Assembly: GCF_003046585.1 (NCBI RefSeq)
Contig: NZ_QAAE01000024.1
Coordinates: forward strand, 1 to 42,190
From: Nitrosomonas aestuarii
GTDB taxonomy: Bacteria; Pseudomonadota; Gammaproteobacteria; Burkholderiales; Nitrosomonadaceae
Length of the DNA stretch: 42,190 nucleotides
Reading direction: 5' to 3'
In this document: piece by piece, positions 37,237 through 42,190 of the stretch
Numbering within the stretch: the stretch's first letter is position 1
Layout: every line of letters begins with the position of its first letter
Made by a program: the position numbers and the translations under genes
The notes under the pieces: generated by a model
Databases searched by the model: none
Told to the model about the DNA's origin: nothing
The model's input: only the letters and a program-made list of their open reading frames with translations

Positions 37237-38055
37237 ATGCGGCATCAAATTCATACTTCCAGACGACCGCTTGTGATGGGGATAGTCAATGTAACGCCAG
37301 ACTCTTTTTCAGACGGTGGGATGTTTTCCTCGACAAGCGATGCTGTAGCTTATGCAAAAAAGCTAGTTGAGGCGGGTGCTGATATTCTGGATATCGGGGG
37401 TGAATCAACTCGTCCGGGCAGTTCGCCAGTCAGCATTGACGAAGAATTGAAGCGTGTGATACCGGTTGTAGAGGCATTTGCAAATAAGGATGTCCTTATT
37501 TCAGTAGATACTTCCAAAGCGGAAGTTATGCGACAAGCAATTGATGCAGGCGTTGATATGATTAATGATGTCAACGCATTGCGTGCTTGCAAAGCATTGG
37601 AAACAGTAGCAGAAAATGATCGTGTGTTTGTATGTTTAATGCATATGCAAGGCAGTCCTGCTAATATGCAAAAAAATCCTCAATATATAAATACCGTGCA
37701 GGATGTTTACGATTTTTTGCAAGATCGCATTCAAGTGTCGGTTGCGGCGGGTATTTTAAAACATCGCCTGATTATCGATCCAGGTTTTGGCTTTGGCAAA
37801 ACATTGCAGCATAATCTTGCATTGTTGAATAAATTGAAATGTTTTACACAATTAAATGTACCTATTCTGGCTGGGTTATCAAGAAAATCAATGTTAGGTG
37901 CCATGACAGGTAACGCCGTAGATCAACGTATCCATGAAAGCGTCGCTGCAGCTTTACTTGCGGTGATTAATGGTGCAAGAATCGTACGTGTTCATGATGT
38001 AAAAGCAACTAAAGATGCATTATCTATTTTCACTGCTATGCAGGAAAATAGTTAG
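37237..38055 (+). CDS. folP: Dihydropteroate synthase
   Basis: Condenses p-aminobenzoate with dihydropterin pyrophosphate in folate synthesis; the sulfonamide target. The 272 residues show the pterin-binding signatures: LVMGIVNVTPDSFSDGG, GADILDIGGESTRPGSSPVS, the DTSKAEVMRQAIDAGVDMINDV strand, LMHMQGSPANMQ, LIIDPGFGFGKTLQHNLALL, GLSRKSML and the terminal RVHDVKAT. Its start is short relative to homologues, and no strong ribosome binding site is seen. It is followed by glmM, the usual ftsH-folP-glmM order. Confidence 0.96.
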   Translation: MRHQIHTSRRPLVMGIVNVTPDSFSDGGMFSSTSDAVAYAKKLVEAGADILDIGGESTRPGSSPVSIDEELKRVIPVVEAFANKDVLISVDTSKAEVMRQAIDAGVDMINDVNALRACKALETVAENDRVFVCLMHMQGSPANMQKNPQYINTVQDVYDFLQDRIQVSVAAGILKHRLIIDPGFGFGKTLQHNLALLNKLKCFTQLNVPILAGLSRKSMLGAMTGNAVDQRIHESVAAALLAVINGARIVRVHDVKATKDALSIFTAMQENS

Positions 38056-38142
38056 AATCAATATTTGCTGAATTATAATATTTCTATAGCAGTATACAAG
38101 AAAGAGCAGTATTTATTAACTTACACTTTAAACTGTAAATCA

Positions 38143-39501
38143 TTGACTAAGAAATTTTTTGGAACTGATGGTATAAGAGGACGTGTCGGGGAGGATCCGA
38201 TCACCCCGAATCGTATTTTGAGTTTAGGTTATTCTGCTGGCAAGGTGTTGGCGGCTAAGGACTGGCACCTTATGGAAGGTGAACGTCCTGTAGTGTTAAT
38301 TGGAAAAGATACCCGCGTATCAGGATATATGCTGGAATCTGCACTGCAAGCTGGTTTATCTGCAGCAGGAGTTGATGTGCTTTTGTCGGGTCCGATGCCA
38401 ACATCTGCAATTGCATATTTGATCCGTGCGCTTAGACTGCAAGCAGGGATTGTTATCTCAGCTTCACATAATCTGTTTGAAGATAATGGTGTCAAATTTT
38501 TTTCTGCTGATGGAACCAAGCTGCCAGATGAAATAGAGCGCCAGATTGAAGCCGGGATTAATGTCCCAATTGTAACGATGCCTTCCTCGCAATTGGGTAA
38601 AGTACAGCGGTTGAGAGATGCTAGCGGACGCTATATTGAGTTTTGTAAAAGCACTTTTCCTTATCATCTGGATTTGCGGGGTTTGCGAATCGTAGTCGAC
38701 TGCGCGAACGGAGCCGCTTATCACATTGCTGGTCACGTATTTCATGAACTCGGTGCTGATGTGGTAACTATAGGCAACGAACCAAATGGATTGAATATTA
38801 ATCTTGACTGTGGAGCAACACATTGCTCGACATTGCAAGAAGCAGTTAAATTACACCAGGCCGATTTGGGTATTGCGTTGGATGGAGATGGTGACCGTGT
38901 TGCAATGGTTGATGAAAAAGGTACGCTGTATGATGGCGACCAGTTAATTTATCTTATTGCCAGGCATCGTCAACAGGCCGGTTTTATGCAAGGCGGCGTT
39001 GTTGGTACGTTAATGACCAATATGGCGATTGAAAATGGATTTGAAGGTATGGGTATTCCGTTTCAGCGCGCTAAAGTGGGTGATCGCTATGTAATGGAAC
39101 TTCTGCGGGAGAATAATTGGTATTTAGGTGGGGAGAGCTCCGGGCATATTATTTGTATGGATAAACATACCACCGGTGATGGGATTATTTCAGCTTTGCA
39201 GGTATTACATGCTCTTTGTGATATGCAACTCACTTTGGCTGAGTCATTGCAAGACATTGCGCTTTATCCGTCGCGGCTGGTGAATGTGAAAATTTTGCAA
39301 CCATTCGATTTTGCGAATCATAGTGAAGTCAGGACAGTTGTTAAAAATGCTGAATCCGATTTGAGTACACAAGGACGTATTTTATTGCGTGCTTCCGGTA
39401 CTGAACCATTAATACGCGTCATGGTGGAAGGTGAGTCTGATAAAAAAGTTAATTTTTGGGCCGAACAAATTTCAGGTGTGATCCGGAATATTTGTAAATA
39501 A
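38143..39501 (+). CDS. glmM: Phosphoglucosamine mutase GlmM
   Basis: Interconverts glucosamine-6-phosphate and glucosamine-1-phosphate on the way to UDP-GlcNAc. The start is taken as TTG at 38143, giving MTKKFFGTDGIRGRVGEDPI and 452 residues, the family size; no in-frame ATG exists nearby, and an open extension back to another TTG (38065) would add 26 unlikely residues. The active-site loop GIVISASHN has the phospho-serine (Ser108); the next residue is Leu where Pro is usual (HNLFEDNG). Metal ligands are in ALDGDGDRVAM, the sugar loop in LGGESSGHI and the phosphate site in LLRASGTEPLIRVM. Confidence 0.95.
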   Translation: MTKKFFGTDGIRGRVGEDPITPNRILSLGYSAGKVLAAKDWHLMEGERPVVLIGKDTRVSGYMLESALQAGLSAAGVDVLLSGPMPTSAIAYLIRALRLQAGIVISASHNLFEDNGVKFFSADGTKLPDEIERQIEAGINVPIVTMPSSQLGKVQRLRDASGRYIEFCKSTFPYHLDLRGLRIVVDCANGAAYHIAGHVFHELGADVVTIGNEPNGLNINLDCGATHCSTLQEAVKLHQADLGIALDGDGDRVAMVDEKGTLYDGDQLIYLIARHRQQAGFMQGGVVGTLMTNMAIENGFEGMGIPFQRAKVGDRYVMELLRENNWYLGGESSGHIICMDKHTTGDGIISALQVLHALCDMQLTLAESLQDIALYPSRLVNVKILQPFDFANHSEVRTVVKNAESDLSTQGRILLRASGTEPLIRVMVEGESDKKVNFWAEQISGVIRNICK

Positions 39502-39760
39502 GCTATAGACTGATTTTGTGGATTATTTGCGATTACCTGTTAACAGAAAAATATAGAAAATTTTTCTGCGTTGCCTTCGAGGTATTAGTAAAAGTACAAA
39601 CGCGCGTTTATTACGCCTGAACTCGGCTTTTCACGTGACACATTATGTGTTTTGTTTTCGGATAGATTTACGGTCGCTTAAAATCTGCTTATTTCAGTTT
39701 TGTCGCTAGATGTTATCTTTTCTGTCTCAATGACGCTCTGCCGTAACCTGTTTGACTTAC
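39502..39760. other. Non-coding region after glmM
   Basis: Together with the promoter that follows, this is a gap of 357 bases between glmM and the pstS-like gene. Arms CAGAAAAAT (39544-39552) and ATTTTTCTG (39560-39568) form a 9-bp perfect but A/T-rich hairpin with a 7-base loop; it may end glmM transcription, though no U-run follows the stem. No gene was seen. Confidence 0.45.
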
Positions 39761-39809
39761 CTGTCACGAAATTGTAACAATGTTGTCATACAATTCGACC
39801 CGGTATAAT
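39761..39809 (+). promoter_or_regulatory. Pho box and -10 element of the pstS-like gene
   Basis: Three 7-base half-sites at exact 11-base spacing: CTGTCAC (39761-39767), TTGTAAC (39772-39778) and TTGTCAT (39783-39789), with spacers GAAA, AATG and ACAA. They match the PhoB consensus CTGTCAT repeated every 11 bases. A perfect TATAAT (39804-39809) lies downstream, and no -35 hexamer is present; the box takes the place of the -35, as at PhoB-activated promoters. About 50 bases separate the -10 from the start codon. Induction at low phosphate is inferred. Confidence 0.8.
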
Positions 39810-39858
39810 AAGAATATTTATATAATTTCTCTAAAAATCTCTAATTTGGAGTGCGTGA

Positions 39859-40860
39859 ATGTTGAGTTTATTACGTTTGAAAGTGTTTGTGGTTGTAATT
39901 GCCGTATGCTTCTTTTGTTTAAATACAAATGTTAGTGCTAACCCCATCGTCAGAATTGATGGCTCTAGCACAGTATATCCTATCATAGAAGCGGTGGCGG
40001 AAGATTTTCAAATTGCAAAGCGTGGTTCGGTGCGTGTCACAGTGGGTATTTCTGGAACGGGTGGCGGTTTCAAGAAGTTCTGTAGAGGTGAACTGGATAT
40101 TGTCAACGCGTCTCGGGCGATCACTGAGCTGGAAATGCAGGTATGTAAAAAAACAGGTGTGCAATATATAGAAATGCCTATCGCATTCGATGCTTTAACA
40201 GTAGCAATCAATCCAAGAAATAATTGGAGTGAAACTATGAAAATTGATGAATTGAAGCAAATTTGGGAGCCGGGAGCACAGGGTGAAATTAATAATTGGC
40301 GTCAAATTAATTCTGATTGGCCTGATAAAAAAATAAAACTTTATGGTGCTGGTGCTGATTCTGGAACGTTTGAATATTTTACTGAGGCAATTGTCGGCAG
40401 GGCAAAATCCAGCCGAGGTGATTTTACTGCTTCAGAGGATGATAATGTTCTAGTGCAAGGTGTTGCGAGTGATAAGTATGCACTTGGTTTTTTTGGATTT
40501 GCCTATTACATTGAGAATAAAAATAAAATTAAAGCAGTTGCTATCGATAGTGGAAGTGGTGGTGTTATTCCATCTGCGGAAACAGTAGAAAATGGCAGTT
40601 ATCAACCCTTATCCAGGCCGGTTTTTATATATGTGAATGCGCAATCTACTGGCAAATCTGAAGTTCAGGATTTTGTAAAATTCTTTATGGAAAACGCCGC
40701 GGAACTGGTTGCTGAGGTAAAATATTTCCCGTTGTCACCCAAAATTTACGATAATAATCTCATGAACATGAAAAAGAAAAAAGTGGGTACAGTATTTAGC
40801 GGTGAATCAGAAGTTGGAGTCAATATAGAGGAAGTGATGAAGCACAATGCACGCATGTAG
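39859..40860 (+). CDS. PstS-family phosphate-binding periplasmic protein
   Basis: A 333-residue exported protein (signal peptide about 1-28, ending VSA) of the PstS/SphX substrate-binding family. Phosphate-contacting loops are visible: RIDGSSTVYPIIEAVAEDF, SGTGGGFKKFCRGELDIVNASRAI and LYGAGADSGTFEYFTEAIVG. It would capture phosphate for an ABC importer. It is preceded by a clear Pho box and followed by a strong terminator, so it is a single-gene transcript; pstC, pstA and pstB are not adjacent. Naming it pstS would be reasonable, but a distinct SphX-like high-affinity protein is equally possible. Confidence 0.92.
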   Translation: MLSLLRLKVFVVVIAVCFFCLNTNVSANPIVRIDGSSTVYPIIEAVAEDFQIAKRGSVRVTVGISGTGGGFKKFCRGELDIVNASRAITELEMQVCKKTGVQYIEMPIAFDALTVAINPRNNWSETMKIDELKQIWEPGAQGEINNWRQINSDWPDKKIKLYGAGADSGTFEYFTEAIVGRAKSSRGDFTASEDDNVLVQGVASDKYALGFFGFAYYIENKNKIKAVAIDSGSGGVIPSAETVENGSYQPLSRPVFIYVNAQSTGKSEVQDFVKFFMENAAELVAEVKYFPLSPKIYDNNLMNMKKKKVGTVFSGESEVGVNIEEVMKHNARM

Positions 40861-40929
40861 TTAACGGATTCGTATTTTTCAGGTATTAAGAAATATCAAT
40901 TTACGGATGTGTTTCTAAGAGTAATACTG

Positions 40930-40983
40930 CCGATCGATTTAGAAAAGCTATCGCAAGTTTTGCTAAATCAATCGGTTTTTTTT
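40930..40983 (+). terminator. Rho-independent terminator after the pstS-like gene
   Basis: Arms CCGATCGATTTAG (40930-40942) and CTAAATCAATCGG (40963-40975) pair over 13 positions with one mismatch and are followed by eight T residues (40976-40983). The loop is 20 bases. It lies 70 bases after the stop codon and isolates the pstS-like gene from the His-rich gene. Confidence 0.85.
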
Positions 40984-41139
40984 GTGATTCCTTATGAAAA
41001 AATGCAGCGTTTGAGGGTCTGAATAAAAGGGTTGTATATTAACTGTAAGGTCGGTGCACAGTGTTATCCAGTCAGTAAACCGTGGGTACACACAAGTTGC
41101 ATCCATTTAATTGGTTTAATATTCTGAATTATTTGTTAT

Positions 41140-41159
41140 ACAATTCGATGTCGAATTGT
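41140..41159. promoter_or_regulatory. Perfect palindrome, candidate operator of the His-rich gene
   Basis: Arms ACAATTCGA (41140-41148) and TCGAATTGT (41151-41159) surround TG, a 20-bp near-perfect symmetric dyad 63 bases ahead of the His-rich ATG. The size fits a dimeric repressor or activator site. The left arm with its flank (ATACAATTCGA) also occurs at 39788-39798, right after the Pho box of the pstS-like gene. A -10-like TTATAC (41136-41141) overlaps it. Confidence 0.55.
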
Positions 41160-41222
41160 TCGAGCAGGATTGCTGAGCATATACAAAAAAATAATCGTTT
41201 ACAGACAAAAATTGGAGAGAAT

Positions 41223-41987
41223 ATGAAGGAAGTATCTGGGTGTGGATGGGCAATGAAATTCGGGGGAGCTATTCTGGTTTTGTTTATGGCGCTGCCGGTA
41301 TATGCACAGTTAATGCTTGCTCATGAAGGGCATCATGATGCGGGTGGATGCGAAATAAAGGGGGGTGAATTTCCAATCACATTCAGTGGTTATGAAGTAC
41401 CGAAAGGAGATATACCGCCTATGCATTCATTCTGTTCAAATATACCAACACCTGGCAAAGTACAGTTAACTGTAGAATTACCTGACTGGGATTCTCGCGA
41501 GATACCTTTGGCTGTGCGTTTAGTTGCAGCTGGACATAAAGGCCATGGTGGTCATAGTGATCATAAGAAACATAATAAAGAAGCTGATAACACTCAGTCG
41601 GTAGCCAGTGAAGCGGCTGAAGGTGAAGGGGGGCACAGTGATCATGATATGCACGACCATGAGGGACACGAGAGTAAGGCAGAGGGCGATCCGAGCGCGA
41701 ATGATATCGTGTATATGCCGTATGCGGCGCATAGTTCGGGAATCGTTGTGGTTTCAGCGGATTTACAAAAAGGGAGTTACGAAATATTGTTGGAAAGAAA
41801 AAATGATGGTGGTGATATCGTTGTAGCGGGGCGTGTGCCATTTGTAGTAGGTGGTAGTGGTGGGGGGCATGCTGGACATGGTGGAGGATTCGGTATGATG
41901 GAGATTGGTTTGCTAGTTATCGCTGCAGGAGGTGCCGCATTTTATTTTATGCGTCGCAAAAAAGTCGGCGACGAAAGTAAATCTTAA
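41223..41987 (+). CDS. Secreted His-rich protein with C-terminal membrane anchor, probably metal-binding
   Basis: A 254-residue protein starting at 41223 after GGAGAG; the frame is open further upstream but without a ribosome binding site. A signal peptide (about 1-28, ending VYA) gives an exported N-terminus beginning AHEGHHDAGGC. Two cysteines (43 and 71, CEIKGGEF and MHSFCSNIP) lie in a compact domain of about 40-102. His/Asp/Glu-rich clusters follow (HKGHGGHSDHKKH at 105-117; HSDHDMHDHEGH at 138-149), then a second beta-rich segment, a Gly/His stretch (213-223), a transmembrane helix (about 226-243) and RRKK. Topology suggests a periplasmic metal (copper, zinc or nickel) buffer held in the inner membrane. 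I do not recognise the family. Confidence 0.75.
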   Translation: MKEVSGCGWAMKFGGAILVLFMALPVYAQLMLAHEGHHDAGGCEIKGGEFPITFSGYEVPKGDIPPMHSFCSNIPTPGKVQLTVELPDWDSREIPLAVRLVAAGHKGHGGHSDHKKHNKEADNTQSVASEAAEGEGGHSDHDMHDHEGHESKAEGDPSANDIVYMPYAAHSSGIVVVSADLQKGSYEILLERKNDGGDIVVAGRVPFVVGGSGGGHAGHGGGFGMMEIGLLVIAAGGAAFYFMRRKKVGDESKS

Positions 41988-42190
41988 CTGTTCATTAGAT
42001 CGCGCATGTAAATACGTGCTGCCCTTTTTACTGCCGTGTAAGATTGATTGGAGTAGATAAAACTGCTTGACAGTGAAGAGTTGACTGAGTAGTCTTGCCG
42101 AGCGGAAGTAAAGAAGAAGAGAGGTGCTGCAAATCTTGCTTTGTACTTGAATGCACAGAGTTTGCGCGGGGAGTTGAGAGGATAGCGCGT
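41988..42190. other. Right-edge region, possible truncated minus-strand frame
   Basis: The minus strand is open from the window edge to a TAA at 41984-41986, about 67 codons, Ser/Arg/Tyr/Phe-rich (for example FAAPLFFFTSARQDYS). No start is inside the window and no family is recognised; an open frame of this length can arise by chance. No RNA gene was identified. Confidence 0.2.

Overview
The window looks like chromosomal DNA of an ammonia-oxidising betaproteobacterium of the Nitrosomonas type. The strongest pointer is an Rh50-type ammonium/ammonia channel gene (26712-28085) whose Asp162, His170 and His324 fall where I recall the functional residues of the Nitrosomonas europaea protein. A PEP carboxylase gene, betaproteobacterial gene orders and moderate G+C (mid-40s percent by eye, not computed) agree; species cannot be told from this.

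Layout. (1) 1-2530 is a small accessory island: an IS3-family transposase tail, then a four-gene cassette (secreted EF-hand protein, ECF sigma factor, one-TM anti-sigma candidate, one-TM periplasmic sensor), then a frameshifted IS481-family transposase tail and an unidentified gene fragment. It stops at the terminator of a tRNA(CAU) gene. (2) 2531-7875 on the minus strand is the macromolecular synthesis operon rpsU-yqeY-dnaG-rpoD-tRNA, with a good promoter (7847-7875) and terminator (2531-2568). (3) 7890-14425: tsaD, then on the minus strand a ferredoxin, coaD, rsmD, a non-catalytic M16 peptidase homologue and ppc. (4) 14582-17737: hemC-hemD, a gap, then hemY. (5) 17825-20988: an iron-sulfur flavin reductase, an SDR/epimerase-like protein and a membrane-anchored lytic transglycosylase. 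(6) 21357-24259: translationally coupled speB-speA (arginine to agmatine to putrescine), bordered by long non-coding stretches. (7) 24888-28948: a nuclease/phosphatase-fold lipoprotein, an overlooked 52-residue acidic protein with a strong ribosome binding site, the Rh channel with a coiled-coil tail, and a Mut7-C/ubiquitin-like protein. (8) 29070-39501: carA-carB-greA, yhbY, rlmE-ftsH-folP-glmM, mostly housekeeping. (9) 39761-41987: a PstS-type phosphate-binding protein behind a three-repeat Pho box, a terminator, and a secreted His-rich membrane protein behind a perfect palindrome.

Most of the window is ordinary core genome. The parts most worth a second look are the IS-bordered EF-hand/ECF cassette, the small acidic ORF and hairpin ahead of the Rh channel, the Rh coiled-coil tail, and the pstS/His-rich pair with its two regulatory sites. 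No CRISPR array, rRNA operon, intact insertion sequence or prophage was seen.
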